Source: Diadema setosum
Lineage: Eukaryota; Echinodermata; Echinoidea; Diadematoida; Diadematidae
Length of the DNA: 64,000 nucleotides
Direction: 5' to 3'
Assembly: GCA_033980235.1 (NCBI GenBank)
Contig: CM067067.1
Coordinates: 31,506,451 to 31,570,450, forward strand
Numbering within the stretch: position 1 is the stretch's first letter; each line of letters starts with the position of its first letter. This document shows, piece after piece, positions 47,411 to 60,060 of the stretch. A program made the translations under genes and the position numbers. The notes below the pieces were generated by a model. The model was not told the origin of the DNA, searched no databases, and saw only the letters and a list, made by a program, of their open reading frames with translations.

Positions 47411-48895
47411 GTTTTTCCAAGTCAATTTCATACTATTGTCACTCAAATTCATTAATGTGCATTCAAATTCACACAGCGCACGCACGCGAAAATATTCGGG
47501 CACTCAAATTCAAAATCCGAGGGATCAATTTCATTTTTGGGCGTTCTATTTCGTTTTCGTGAAATCAAATTCACGATTGGGCATTCAATTTCAAAATGCG
47601 AACAGAGACTTTCCTACTCGTGCATTCAAATTCATGCGATAGTCATGTGATAGTCCCAATGAGTTTGTTTGTTACGTTCAAATTCATTTGTAGGCAATCA
47701 AGTTCCTACTTCGTGCAATCAATTTAACGAGGAAAATGGAGTAGACTTTTAAGAAAGGAAAAAGGGCCAACACAACCACTGAAGGCTTGCATATAGTGTA
47801 ATTATGATTGTTTACAGGTTCTACATTATTCTCTGCTCATGTATTCTTTTGTTTTTCATCTCAATAAATTTCAAATTGTAATGTGCAACCAGCAGTGCAT
47901 CCAAACAACACAACGACAATTCAATCATATTTCTTGATGATACCGCATGCTGACAACGCCCCAACACCAACCACACAATGACAATTCACCAATTTAAAGA
48001 CAAACTGACACACAATAATCTCACATAGTCCCCGCAAAAGTAAATCAATAAGACGACAATACACAACAAACAAGATAAAAAATTTAATGTTCGTGTATCA
48101 GTTCAATATAGTCGAAATTGTTTTTTTTTTTTCCTCGAAAGTGTCAACCAACCCTCCGTCTGTAGGCCTATACAGTGCCTAATTTTTGTTTGTTTGTTTC
48201 ATTTTCCATCAAAGAAGATGGCTGGATAACCCATATTCAGCTGCAATAGCTGGTCTTCCATGAGGGGCCCAGTTGGATGTTCTGTTCTTTGCAATGAATA
48301 AATGAAGTGGGATCTTTTACGTGCATGCGTTGTGACTCTTCCACACATGGGACCTCCACTTTATGTCCAATCAGAGGGACATGTGCCTATATATTCCTTT
48401 TTGCTAAGCACGAGTTCAAAATTGTCAATGAACAGGTGGACCTCTGCCGCAAAATAGATAATCATCATAAATCCCAACATATTCAAAGCCAAATGAGAAA
48501 CACATGCATACACGGCCCGAAACTAACTAAATTCAGGACTTCTTTTAAATTGAACGCAGTTATTTGGAACATGGTTGTCTATTCACGAATTTAAATGACC
48601 GACGAGATTCCGTCGCCAGCTTGACATGAATTTGAATGCTCATCGATGAAATGCGTGCTCCTCTCTTAAATTTGAATGCTCCAATAGTGAATTTGAATGT
48701 TCCGATAGTGAATTTGAATGTTCCGATGGTGAATTTGAATGATCCGACAGTGAATTTGAATGCTCGGATAGTGAATTCGAATGACCGGATTTTAAATTTG
48801 ATTGCTGATTCAGTGCTGCGAGCGTGGAATACATGAAATCGAATGCTCGGAATAGGAACTTGAATGACAAAAGTATGAAATTGACCGGGAAAACC
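47411..48895. mobile_element. TATAGG-family element, copy 4 (longest)
   Basis: Begins TATAGTTTTTCCAAGTCAAT and ends TTGACCGGGAAAACCTATA, flanked by TA in a TTATTA microsatellite that is uninterrupted at 23590-23620. The left arm has repeated TCAAATTCA, the right arm GTGAATTTGAATG in a regular 21-bp period (48685-48790). The 7-residue periodic frame over this arm is a by-product. There is no transposase. The interior is largely non-repetitive and holds nothing recognisable. Confidence 0.72.
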
Positions 48896-49664
48896 TATAT
48901 TATCATTATTATTATTATCATTATTACTTCGCTTATCTATGTTATCATGCTATGATGAACTATGACACGTATGTATACCCAGAACTAATTCTCCACGCCT
49001 TCTATAGCTTTGCTTGCATGGGAGTCACCGTTTACCTCACCTTCTGCAACGTCTTCAACCACTTAAAGGGCCTTTGAAATCCAAATGCATGTTGATTTTT
49101 GTTAATTTATGATACCCTCAACATCACTTATGCGCTGAAACGAATGTCTAGAAACATTCCATGTATTTTCAATATTTTTTCTTCCAATTTTCTTCAGATT
49201 ACCTGGGAACACCCATAAGAAATCCTTACAAACATTGCCAAACCAATATTTCTCTTGTGACCTCATCTGTCAATCATTGCTTAAGTACTGAAATGTTTGA
49301 CAAAAGACATTGGAATGCACCTTCCCCTCGACTGAACTTGCATATTCCCTCTACATGTCTTTTGTTAGTCACATTGATATCACAGAAACAGGCAAGTTAC
49401 GCTGAGTCGAGGGGAATGTGCATTTCGGAGTGCACAACAAGGACGTCGACTTCTGGGAGGCAACATATCATTTCCCTCCCCCCCCCCCCCCAAAAAAAAA
49501 AATCCCTTGATGTGGATATTTTCTTGCTTTATTCATAGGAAACTGTCCAAATATTTCAATAGAAGTGGGCATCAGGTTGTTAAATTGCAATTCTGATCGT
49601 ATGCAAATTCTCCCTCGCACGCCCCCCCCCCCCCCATCGGTCGTTTCCCATAGACTTAGTACTT
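48896..49664. other. Duplicated intergenic block, spacer 4-5
   Basis: Continues the match to 23600-24400, without the 108-bp MITE. C-run/A-run at 49477-49501 and a second C-run at 49622-49636. No gene. Confidence 0.55.
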
Positions 49665-51520
49665 TTTATTTTTTCATTGAAAGGTTTATTTATTCATATC
49701 ACATCTCGTAGCCCAAGGACTAAATTGCGTATAATATTACATAAAATATATACATACAAATTCAAACATTCAGACAGGTACAGAATAAAGCATTTGCACG
49801 TGTGCTAGAAATGAGTGGGAAAATATCCTATAGTACAAAATTCAATAAGTTGAGCATTATCCGATATATATCATGCAAAATAAGAACATATTCCACATTT
49901 GTCAAAACAAGCAGAACTATGTAAAAAATGCTGTGACTGGTTTGCCTCTATTTCAATAAAACTACAAAACATACACAAGACATCAGGTTTGCGTGACTGA
50001 TGATAATCAAAAATAAAATAAAAATGTGATTGCACAAGCCCAATATAAGTATATCAATTGTTTTTTATATTTCATAACCAAATTTTATTCGAATAACTAA
50101 ATTATCACATGAAACAATATATACCCTAGCACTCTCACCGACCCCTACAAAACCCTATGACCCACATTATTCTTTAAACATCATCCAAAATAAATAACAA
50201 CATCTAATTCACAAAATAGTTCCTCTAACTGTCAAAAAATATACATTAAAATTTCAGATTTTTCCATTCAAAATTGCAGATTTATGGCAAAAATAACGTT
50301 ATCGGAGCGATTCTCAAAATAAGTATCAATACGGAAGAGATGTAGAGTAGAGATACGAGAGGGATAGCGGGAGGAGAGATAAAGATAGGAATAAGTATGT
50401 ATGTGTATACGATACATATACAGGTATGCACAATACACACAAATACATAGCCATTTGCATGTACAATGTACGAACCTTTGTATAAGGGGGGGGGGCAGTG
50501 TTAAAGAAATAACATATTTATGTACTGCGTAACTTTCTCAGTAAAATACATATCATGACCCACACATACTTTTTAATGGATATTGAGAAAATAGAAAAGT
50601 ACTTGGTAATAAACAGCACCATAATCAGAAAAGAGGCCCCATCAAAATAATAACATCAGTGAAAGCAGATGGGAAGGACAAGGCAAATTGGATAAAAAAA
50701 AGGGGTCTAGCAAATATTTGGATGTGTATATGATACATACATATACAGGTGTACACATACAATGTACATACATACATACATACATACATACATACACAGA
50801 CATATTCATGTTATATACATAAATACAGACGTTTGTATGGGGTGCAGAATAAAAAAATGACTAATTTATATCCTATTTAACTTTCACAATAATACATATC
50901 ATACATATCGTGGACAGCACATATAAACTTTGCAAAGATTAAAAGGTACAGCAACGTGATAGGGAAGGTGGCCCCATCAAAAAAAAAGAACAGAGTCAAT
51001 GAAAGCTTTCACCTGGTAGAGCAGATGGGAAGAACAGGGTAGAATGGGTAAAAGAGGGGTCTAGTAAAGATAGGGAGGGAGAAGGAGAGATGAATAAAGG
51101 AATACGTAATGTGCGTATGCACACATAAGTATACATATACAAACACAGCCATATGCATGTAGAGCCTTACTCAGAAGTCCAATAGTGACGTAATCAGGAA
51201 AGTTATCCATTGAGAAAATAGCATGATGAAACTCATTTGTATTATCTAATCGGGTAATGATATAGAAATCATGACCTTGATAACCTTTTCTGATCAGAAA
51301 AGGAGGAGGTTAAAAGGGGAGAAAGAAGTAAAAGACTGAAGGAGAGAGAGAAAAAAAAAACCCTGTAAGGAATGAGTATGAGTATGAGGGGCATGTCATC
51401 GTTCTGACCAGACAGAGACTTGTCAGTCATCTTAACCCGGGATAACAATTCAAAATGATTTACATTGATTTAGAATTCAACAACCTTGTGAGGTAAGGAG
51501 TAGCTATGGCTAGGAATTGC
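49665..51520 (-). mobile_element. Probable LINE 3' region, minus strand, microsatellite-rich
   Basis: Inserted in spacer 4-5 relative to spacer 2-3. The left edge (TTTATTCATATCACATCTCG, then AGCCCAAGGACTAAATTGC) resembles the 3' end of the LINE at 40860-40930 in layout. The rest consists of three degenerate units of about 330 bp with ATACATATACAGGT, CATACATACATA (50771-50795) and GCAGATGGGAAGRACAGGG. No reverse-transcriptase motif seen. Could be another repeat type. Confidence 0.4.
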
Positions 51521-51757
51521 TAGGCTATGATAATAGTTGTGCAAATTTCTTTTTTTTTCTTATGTCCAACATTGTGTTGCCATGGTAACACAATTTTTAA
51601 TGAAAATCATAGAAATCGTCAGTCTATTTATCTTGCTCACTCAGTTTTTGAGCACTTGACTTGATATGTGGGACATGTGACTAACAGCGAGCAATACATT
51701 TATTCACTGTTGAACAGTGCATTGCCATGGTAACAATTTTTTTCCCATTAAAAACTT
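51521..51757. repeat. Tandem X-box repeat array D
   Basis: Two units with TTGCCATGGTAACAC (near 51578) and TTGCCATGGTAACAA (near 51723), paralogous to 26900-27120. Confidence 0.7.
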
Positions 51758-52238
51758 CATATCATGTACATGTCCAGCAGCCGCACACGAATATTATGAT
51801 ATAAAAACTTTTAAGTCATTGTACTATCACTATTTTATATCGTCAATTATCGTATACAAAGTGCATTCTCGTATTCTTTATCAATCCATGTATAACTGAT
51901 TTTGTGTCGCAGGTAGTCATATTCTGTCTTTGTATTAAGAGTACGTTTGTTTGTTATTCGAGAATCAGATCAGACGTTTAAACACCTCAGTTTCCCATTA
52001 GCGATAGTAATTACAGTTTCAATTATTGATAATTAAAGGAAAAAGCTGACCAAATAGGTAATTATGTGTACACTTATCTTTCGATAACTGACAGTGATAT
52101 AGGATGAAAAGATTTTTTATGAGTGTATGAGTATGAAAATGGGTGTAATTATCGAGTTATTTTGTCGGTTTTTTTTTTCATTACTATACTTTTATCGGCT
52201 GATATCAAGGTTTGTCGAAGAATAAGTCATGCATATTA
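51758..52238. other. Duplicated intergenic block, spacer 4-5
   Basis: Matches 27260-28090 with an internal deletion (about 27390-27790 is missing). No gene. Confidence 0.5.
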
Positions 52239-53960
52239 TTTTTTTTTATTCAAGTTCCATATTCCACATTTCATATTCAGGTTTCATATTCCATTTGATT
52301 TCGGAGTAAATATGTATAACACAACATTCAATTTTAGACATAATTTCACAAATGTATAAGGACATGTAATATAATGATGTGTAAATATGAGGAACCTACT
52401 AAAAAGCAATGCTTGTAGGATGTAGGTTCCAAAGAAATAACATAAGCGTTTAGTACAACATGCTAATTACGAAAAATGACGAAACACAAGCGAAAATCAG
52501 TATGTCGAGATTATAATAAAATCTACGGAATGTACAAGACAGTTTATGATGTTCAAAGTAAAACTCAGGGATTCAATGCTCCATAAAATTGCAATATTGG
52601 TCAAAGGAATGTGGTCAAATGTAATCACCCGAGCGAGGCATCATTGCGAATAAGGACAGATATACGAAATGGTCACAGCAAGTAACTAAACATATGATTT
52701 TTAAAAAAAATGGCTTTTAGATTTTGCTTAAAGGAACTTAGAGAACTTGATTGCAGCCGAACAGAATCTAACTCATTCGAGAAAGAAGGACCGGTAGAAG
52801 TGATTGTCTTAAGGGCTAAAACTGTACGAACGGGGGAAAAGTGATATGATCCACAGTGTCTTGTAGGGTAATTATGAATTTCACTGTTTTTAACAAACAT
52901 TGAGGAAAATAAACTAGGAAGATCGCCAAACATAAAAATTCCAACGTTATACAAATGCAAATCAGAAACTTTTAGTAATTTTCTGGAAATAAACAATTCA
53001 TTTGTATGATCCAAAAAATGTGCACGATTTATAATCCGCAAGGCCTTTTTCTGGATAAAAAATAACGAATCGATTTTAGTCTTAGGGCATTTCCCCCAGG
53101 CCAATATTCCGTAATTTATGTAAGGTAATAATAGAGTTGAATAGAGGGAACGCAATATTGGCTTGGGGAAAATGGTACTTCAATTTGAGAATAACTCCAG
53201 CGTTTTTACACAACAAATTACATAAATAATCAACATGAACCTTCCAAGAAAGATTACTATCAATATAAATACCTCAAATCTTTATTGAATCTATTTGATT
53301 CAACTGCAAACCATTCACTAATACTGAACCTGGATGAACTTTATTGTATTACTGAAGACCATATAATTAGTTCCGTTTATATTGAGCGATAATTTATTTG
53401 CCTGAATCCGTTCAAATACCAGTTGCAGTTCGTTATTCACAGAAACAAGCAAAACAGAAGGATCTGAGTGAGAGTAAAAAAGACTTGTGTCATCTGCAAA
53501 TAGAAGAAAAGACAGCAGAGAGGATGAGTTGCGAAAGTCATATAATATAAAAAACAAATAAAAGAGGACCTATGAGGGAGCCCTGTGGAACGCCACAGCA
53601 AATCGAATTTATTTCTGAGTCATGGTTATTCACAATAACAAACTGAGTTCTTTCGCTAAGATAACTTCTGAAACACTCAAAGGCCTTTCCACAAATGCCG
53701 TAATAATCTAATTAATACAAAAGTATTTCGTGGTCTATTGTGTCAAAGGCCTTGGAGTAGTCCAGAAACAGGCCGACTGTATACGACTTTGAGTCTATAG
53801 CTTTCGCAACTTTCTCTACAAGTAAATGATATAGCATGAGTGGCTGCATGTTTTTTCCGGAATCCGAATTGATTATCAGCTAAAATATCACATTTATTTA
53901 AGAATTTAAGTAAACGATCATAAACCACCTTCTCAAGTATTTTAGAAAAAGAAGACAGTA
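52239..53960 (-). mobile_element. Jockey/CR1-type LINE, degenerate, minus strand
   Basis: On the - strand: ADNQFGFRKKHAATHA (near 53800-53890), GVPQGSLIGPLLF (near 53550-53595), FADDTSLFYS (catalytic FADD, within 53318-53557), then the C-terminal domain LLPYINYGILAWGKCPKT to FSPVRTVLALKT (52673-53155). Stops and frameshifts separate the blocks. A T-run near 52230-52238 could be the inverse of its A-rich 3' end. The 5' end is truncated near 53960, where paralogous TA-rich sequence resumes. Confidence 0.85.
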
Positions 53961-54065
53961 ATGATATATTATATAATCATATATAATAATATAAGATATA
54001 ATCATATATATAATCATATATGTATAACATATATACTGTATGTATATATATATATATATATACAG

Positions 54066-54096
<31 letters not shown>

Positions 54097-54112
54097 CTAT
54101 ATATATAACGAA
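53961..54112. repeat. (TA)n microsatellite
   Basis: Long imperfect TATA tract; the paralogous tract is at 28085-28140. Confidence 0.9.
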
Positions 54113-54140
54113 GACACAAATTGGTAATGCCTTTTTTTTT

Positions 54141-54625
54141 TGCCAATAAAGCATGAGTTTATTCGACTCAAATTTTCGGCGTCCTACGCCTTCTTCAGGA
54201 ATATTGTTAAAGGGAAGGTACAGTATTGGTGGAGATGAAAACTGGGCTTTCAACTTTTTGCGAGATACCAAGAAAAACTTATGAAATAGTACAGAGCATA
54301 CCATTTTAAGAGGAATTCAAAGTTTACTTGACGAAAATCGGGTTGGAATGACTGAAACATCCAAAAACAAAGTAAAACAAAGCGATCGTAATAAAGTGTG
54401 GGTTCCACACTCGCTCTGTTTTGGATATCTCAGCCATTTCAAAACCAATTTTCATCAAATAAACGTTGAATTCCTCATGGAATTACATGTTCTTTCATAC
54501 CTCATAAGAGGTTTCTCATTATCTCACCAAAATATGTTAGAAACCTGAAATTAGGTCTCAACCAAAACTATACGATCCCTTTAAGACTCCTGAAGAAGGC
54601 ATATAAGACGCCGAAAATTTGAGTT
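54141..54625. repeat. Palindromic element opened by an insertion
   Basis: The left arm 54141-54184 and right arm from about 54585 correspond to the 28201-28312 palindrome; the centre now holds a 378-bp element. The right arm is shortened. Confidence 0.7.
54207..54584. mobile_element. TTAA-ended MITE
   Basis: Begins TTAAAGGGAAGGTACAGTAT and ends ACTATACGATCCCTTTAA, which are inverse. The uninserted palindrome centre is at 28245-28267. No coding function. The TTAA tips suggest a piggyBac-type target (inference). Confidence 0.7.
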
Positions 54626-54662
54626 TCTTCATTTCATTATACGTAAAATCTCAACATGTTTA

Positions 54663-54665
54663 TAT

Positions 54666-54731
<66 letters not shown>

Positions 54732-54751
54732 AAGGAGAGAGAGAGAGAGAC
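54663..54751. repeat. (CA)n-(TA)n-(GA)n compound microsatellite
   Basis: Three simple repeats in succession; paralogous to 28379-28444. Confidence 0.9.
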
Positions 54752-55111
54752 GAGCTACAAAGGATCTAAACTCCAGGCTATGATCTGTACGCACTACAGG
54801 TCTATGGGCACTATACGGGCATTTTAGGGTATTTTGAACAGCGGACAATTCATAAAACGAGGTAGATAAACATGTACAAAAATACACGCACACGTACACA
54901 CAAACATGTATTATTGTGCTATGCTCATATCCCTGAGGTGAGACCCGTCATCGTGGTATCTTAGTAGTCGTTCTATGACAATGTGATATGGTAAGACAGA
55001 GTGAGGGTAACTCATTGGTTCGGTGTCTTTTGGTCAGTAGGTTACAGGGCAGTTATGTAAACAATTAAATATGCAATGTATGTTGCGTATATCTGCTTGT
55101 ATGTAGTCTTT
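54752..55111. other. Duplicated intergenic block, spacer 4-5
   Basis: Matches 28445-28776 closely; no gene seen. Confidence 0.5.
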
Positions 55112-56110
55112 GTACACCCAGCAAAAAGAAAGCAAACACTTTTTCGAGTTCAAACTTTCCATAAAAGATTTTGACGAATATCAATGTATTATACAGTATA
55201 TTCAAGGTGATATAATTGGCTATCAAGCTAGTAGGTTAATACAAAGGGAAACTTTACACATGAGTGAACACATTCATTTTTGCCCTCCAAAGCACAAAGG
55301 TAAAAATTGCAAAATTTGACATGTTGTCTTTCATTTGGCAATGCCTTTCAAGATAACAATGAAAACAAAAAAAAACAGTTTGACACGAGAGACGTGAATG
55401 AAATAGCAAAAACAAGTTTTGTTCTCTTTATCTCTTGGCAACCTCAAACAAAAGCAAAGTGGGAAACTAAAGGGGGAAAATAAGAATTTTCTGTCAGCTC
55501 AAACTTCAAAAGACAGAGAGTAATGGCATAAAGATGATTAAATAAACAGAATTTCTTAAATCTAATCTTTATTTAGTAATTTAAGGATTCAAGAGAAATT
55601 TCAGGAACCAAATATTATTTACAGTTGTTCTTATTTGAAAACATATTGATATTTCTACCAGTTTTGTTAATATTGCTTCTCTTATTTCATTTGAATTTGG
55701 ATTTTACCCAAGATTCTTCACTTTTCTCCCTTTTGGCCTTTATTGATATTTTGGGCTTGAAAGATATAGAGATCAAAGGTTTATTTTTGTAACTAATTTA
55801 TGTATCTAATCGTGTTCAATTTTTCTTTTGCTCAAATTGTTATGTTATGGAAGAGCACTTTAATACGCATGAATGACAACTTGTTCATTTTTTGCAATTT
55901 TTACTTTTGTTCATTGGGAGAGAAAAACAAGTGTTCACTCATGCGTAAAGTTTCTATTCTTATTGACCTACCATGCCGACAGCCAGTTGAATTACCTTCA
56001 ATGTGGTATATAATACATTATCTTTAAGCCAAATATTCTATGAGAGATATTAACTTGACAGGGTGTTTACTTTCTTTTCTTTCTTTCTTCTTTTTTTTTT
56101 TGTTTTCTGA
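55112..56110. mobile_element. CAGCAAAA inverted-repeat element
   Basis: Left end TACACCCAGCAAAAAGAAAG, right end (inverse) GTGTTTACTTTCTTTTC to TTTTCTGAGCGTAT. Arms of about 200-250 bp share inverse text (CCTCCAAAGCACAAAGG against TTGGGAGAG regions). Related pieces: 28777-29490 (left half) and 9850-10328 and 38130-38610 (other orientation). No transposase. A LINE starts at its right end. Confidence 0.55.
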
Positions 56111-57946
56111 GCGTATAAGGGCTGTTGAAGTTGTTGAGGTTAATTTTACCAGAATTTTATAATGATATGTTGCAGGTTTGGATGGGAAGTAGAAGTTTGA
56201 TTCTGAAAGAGGATTCAAAAAGGAATGAGGTAATTTTTGATAAATCTATTTTGATTGATGGATATACAATATTTGATAAAGAGTTATTTCTTAGGAATGT
56301 ACATAAAGTTTATCATTTGGTAGATGTAAATGGGGAATTTAAAGGGAGAAGGGAGTTTTTAAGATTAGGATTTAGTGCAGAAATGATTGGAAAAATGTCT
56401 GAAATATTTTTAGCTTGACCGTCATCGTGGAAGGGTACATTAAAACGAGAAATTGATATGGGGGATACTCAATTGAAAATTGAATTTTATTTCCAGAATA
56501 AAAGATATCATATACAGGATATAACGTCAAAACTTATTTATAAAGCATTGAAGAGGGATGGAATTGAAACATCATCAGCATATAATGATTTAGTTGGTTT
56601 ATGTAATTTCGAGGAAATAGATATTAGATCAAATTTTCTAAGGCCTCGGAAGTCTACTCTTGATTGTAAGCTGCGTGAATTTCGATATAAAATGTTGTAT
56701 GGTTTAATATATACCAAAGCTAAGTTATTTTCTTTTGGTTTTGCAGGAGATAACCAATGTACATTTTGTTATTCTGAGTTTGAGACTTATGAACACTTGT
56801 TTTTTTTATTATAGGAAAGTCAATCAGATTTGGAAATTGTGTAGTGAAGTTTCTGTTTTACCCCAGATGCAAAAGTTAGATTGGCAATCTGTTCATGTTG
56901 GTATTAAAACGCAGGATATTGGAAAAGGGCAAATCATAAACCATTTGATATTATTGATAAAATGGATGATATTTGTAGTTTCGAAGGAAAATAACAGGCC
57001 CCTATTGATAAGAGAAATTCAAGAAAGAATGTTAGAAATTCGAGAAGAAGAAAGGAAATTAGCAATGAAATGAGGTACGCTGGCCTTGCACAGCAGGAAA
57101 TGGAATCAATTAATGACTCGGTGATTCTTACTCCACATCTATTGCTACCTTTAGTGCTTTTTCGAGCAGGGGACTATGAAACGGGCTCCGTACGTGTGTG
57201 TGTTCCCGTGTGTGTGTGTGTGCGTCCGTGTGTGATCAAAATGTTCAATTTGCTACTTCTCTGTCATTTATGAGCCAATTTTGATTCTGTTTGCTATATA
57301 TGATAGCACTACATGGGAGCTTTGAAACTGCTACACAGAATTTCTGTTGTGACCTTTGACCTATATTGTACATTTTGCTACAAAATGCTACTCCTTCGCC
57401 ATTTCTAACCCGATTTCGATTCCGTTTGCTTTATGTGATGGCACTAGGTGAGGGCTTCAAAACTTCTACACAGAATTTTGACCTTTGACTTCTTTGATCT
57501 TTGACCTTGATTTTTGACCTATATTGTACATTTTGCTACAAACTGCTACTCCTTCGCCGTTTCTAACCCGATTTCGATTCCGTTTGCTTTATGTGATGGC
57601 ACTAGGTGAGGGCTTCAAAACTTCTACACAGAATTTTGACCTTTGACTTCTTTGTCCTTTGACCTTGATTTTTGACCTGTATTGTACATTTTGCTACAAA
57701 ATGCTACTCCGCCATTTCTAACCCGATTTCGATTCCGTTTGCTTTATGTGATGACACTTGGTGAGGGCTTCAGAACTTCTACACAGAATTTTGACCTTTG
57801 ACTTCTATGACCTTTGACCTTGATTTTTGACCTATATTGTATATTTTGCTACAAAATGCTACTTCCCGCGGGGATATATATTACGCACCGCGTAATTTCT
57901 ACTTTTCCTTTTTTTTCATTGTTTGGTGAACAGGTTTGGTGTTTGT

Positions 57947-57979
<33 letters not shown>

Positions 57980-58095
57980 CAAATATGCGTGTGTATCTGT
58001 GCTGGAGTGAGGTATACCTGGAGTGAATTGTAATCAACGATGGATGATGGAATCGAAATAAAATATTGTTTGAAACAAAAAAAAAATATTAAGCA
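56111..58095 (+). mobile_element. L1/Tx1-like LINE, C-terminal part and 3' tail
   Basis: Frames at 56125-56418, 56458-56814 and 56735-57073 give the C-terminal region of an ORF2-type protein. It shows LRLILPEFYNDMLQVW, a domain with CKLREFRYKMLYGLIYTKAK, then a zinc-knuckle-like CTFCYSEFETYEHLFF and VNQIWKL after a frameshift, and a basic C-terminus. Reverse-transcriptase and endonuclease parts are absent (5' truncation). The 3' region has a (GT)n run, a 158-bp tandem repeat and an A-rich end preceded by AATAAA (58060-58090). Confidence 0.75.
57352..57862. repeat. 158-bp tandem repeat in LINE 3' region
   Basis: About three copies of a unit with TATTGTACATTTTGCTACAA, TAACCCGATTTCGATTCCG, GGTGAGGGCTTCA and TTTTGACCTTTGACTTC; unit starts near 57362, 57520, 57679 and 57831. 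Dense TTTGACC motifs. Confidence 0.85.
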
Positions 58096-59910
58096 TAGGT
58101 TAATATGGTATTTCCCTTAGACCCAACCTTTTCCATTTTATTTATCATAATCTTAAGTCCAGCAGGCTACATGTGTATAATTAAGTGATCTTAAGATCAC
58201 TTGGTTTCAAGAGTGGGTAGAAGACATTCAAGTTCAGACACTTTTCAGAAAGTGATTACTTGTTTTGTATCTTTCTGTAATGGAAAGAGTGCAATATTTT
58301 TATCGCGACTCTTGTTTTATAACACTCCACCGTCGACAATCGAGATGCTCTTTTTGCTTTGGGTGACCCTTTTAACAACTCTCACTCATGAGAATAAAAT
58401 ATTAAATTTCATACCAGAATGCCGGGAATTTTTCCCATTTAAACATTTTATAGATTTCAATGACAGAGGCATCCCAGCGCAGCTGTAACATTATGTAAAA
58501 GCACCAGTGTGGACTGACAATTAATGCTTTTCTACAAAGCATCACTTAGTCCTTGCTCTCCTCGGTATAATGATATGTCAATCAATGTTGTTGCTCTCAC
58601 TAAAGTACTCGTTGCATGAGTATCAAGGATAAAATAGGTAAAAGAAAACTCAAATTTCAAGGTTAGTTACACTCTTGAAATTTTCATTTTAAAATGAAAA
58701 TCATTTTCTCGTGCTCATAGAGAGAGGAAAAAAAATGTCTTGTGCAGATTATCGATTTTTTGGTAGAATTGCCACTGGTGCGAAGATAGAGGTATCTGAG
58801 GAATATCTCAGATGCTATAGAATTTGAATATTACAGGAATCACAAATCTTCTGCCTGTGAGCGATATCTGTCTTCAAAGGCACTGCCTTTTTATTCGGTA
58901 TTTGAAGAAAAGAAAGAAATAGCTAACTGTCTCCTAGCTATAACGGCTTCTTCTTTTTTTTTCGTCCATCAGCTTTTGTGAACTTCCGTTTTTAGTGGGA
59001 ACGCTATGGATAGAATTTTGCAAGCAGATAATAGATCACGAAGCCGGAGAAAGCTTGGGGGGGGGGGGGTAAGAGAGGCAACTCAAGGATAAACACAGCG
59101 TGTTCATTCCTCCTAGTAAACACTTGAAATAAACTTTCAAAAAGTTTTTCTTTTACCTTTTTTATTTACTCTGCTTGTATGTTAAGATGTGTTTTCATAC
59201 GTTTGTTATTTGTATCTTTTTTTTTATTCATTCATCTGCTATTTTCTGTATATATTCTTTCAGTGTAACTTACTTAAGATATGAAATTATTTCGGTATAT
59301 TCTACATACCAACGCACACACAGTAATTCAGACAAACATACACACAAACATACCCACACATATACATTTACAACATACACACACGTCATATAGCATATTT
59401 GTTGCTTGTCCAGGCACGCGACGATTCATATCGTCGAAATATCGCAATTTGATATTCCCGTTAAGATGCTATACACCCGTCAGTTGCTCGAACAAAGATA
59501 CAATAGAGGTAATTCAATAATTAAGATGATAATAAAAGACACATCTATAGTATCATGACACGCACACAAACTTTTAGTAAAGTTTTCTTTTCTTTTTATG
59601 TCTAAATAGATGTGATGGCGCAGACATGAACAATGTGGCAAATGTTGGAACAATCCGAAAATAACCGTAACGAAAAAAAAATGACAACACACAAATCCTT
59701 GGAAGTAAATTCTTGCTCAAGGTTGAAGCACGAGAAAATCGTTTAAAAAATGCGTAATCATAATGGAATCTACTCCATGCACATGTGACGGTTGCTCTTT
59801 CGTAGTTCGCATATCTCCATATATGTATTGTGAGTAACCAAATTAGCTGAGACGACTTTTCATACGTAAAAATACAAAACAAAACTCAAACATTTCTATT
59901 CCTGAGCATG
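58096..59910. other. Duplicated upstream block of receptor unit 5
   Basis: Runs parallel to 30189-31960 in the same order. A G-run lies at 59057-59069, (CA) at 59330-59390. No gene recognised. Confidence 0.6.
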
Positions 59911-59947
59911 CGCACGAAACCCACGTGGTGTAATACATTGCTTAATC
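59911..59947 (+). promoter_or_regulatory. Conserved promoter-like block, receptor gene 5
   Basis: CCTGAGCATGCGCACGAAAC then CCACGTGGTGTAATACATTG; E-box CACGTG at 59932-59937. Followed by CTTAATC and the exon-1 ATG. Confidence 0.6.
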
Positions 59948-60060
59948 ATGCATAATCTGCTGCTTAGAGATTTGCGAGGACTTAAGAGCGTGAGAGATTC
60001 TGCTGATTTGTCACTTGCATCGAGTTCTAAAACCTGCTGGACAATTCGACTCAGAGTAGG
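59948..60060 (+). other. Exon 1 of receptor gene 5, with upstream ORF
   Basis: 113 bases, the same length as in unit 2, ending GAGTAGG at donor GTAAGT (GT 60061-60062). The upstream ORF from ATGCATAATC is open to the donor. After splicing to 61098 it ends TAT ATC TGA, overlapping the receptor ATG. It differs from unit 2 by only a few substitutions and no indels. Inferred intron 60061-61097. Confidence 0.62.

Noticed and set aside
48636..48836. Seven-residue periodic protein (VNLNxP repeats)
   Set aside because: It is a translation of the 21-bp subterminal repeats of a non-coding transposon arm.
28659..55319. Frame with the end CPPKHKGKNCKI present at both 28659-28979 and 55110-55319
   Set aside because: The two lie in paralogous copies of one inverted-repeat element. 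Differences are mostly amino-acid changing, and no domain or start context is conserved, so shared descent explains it.
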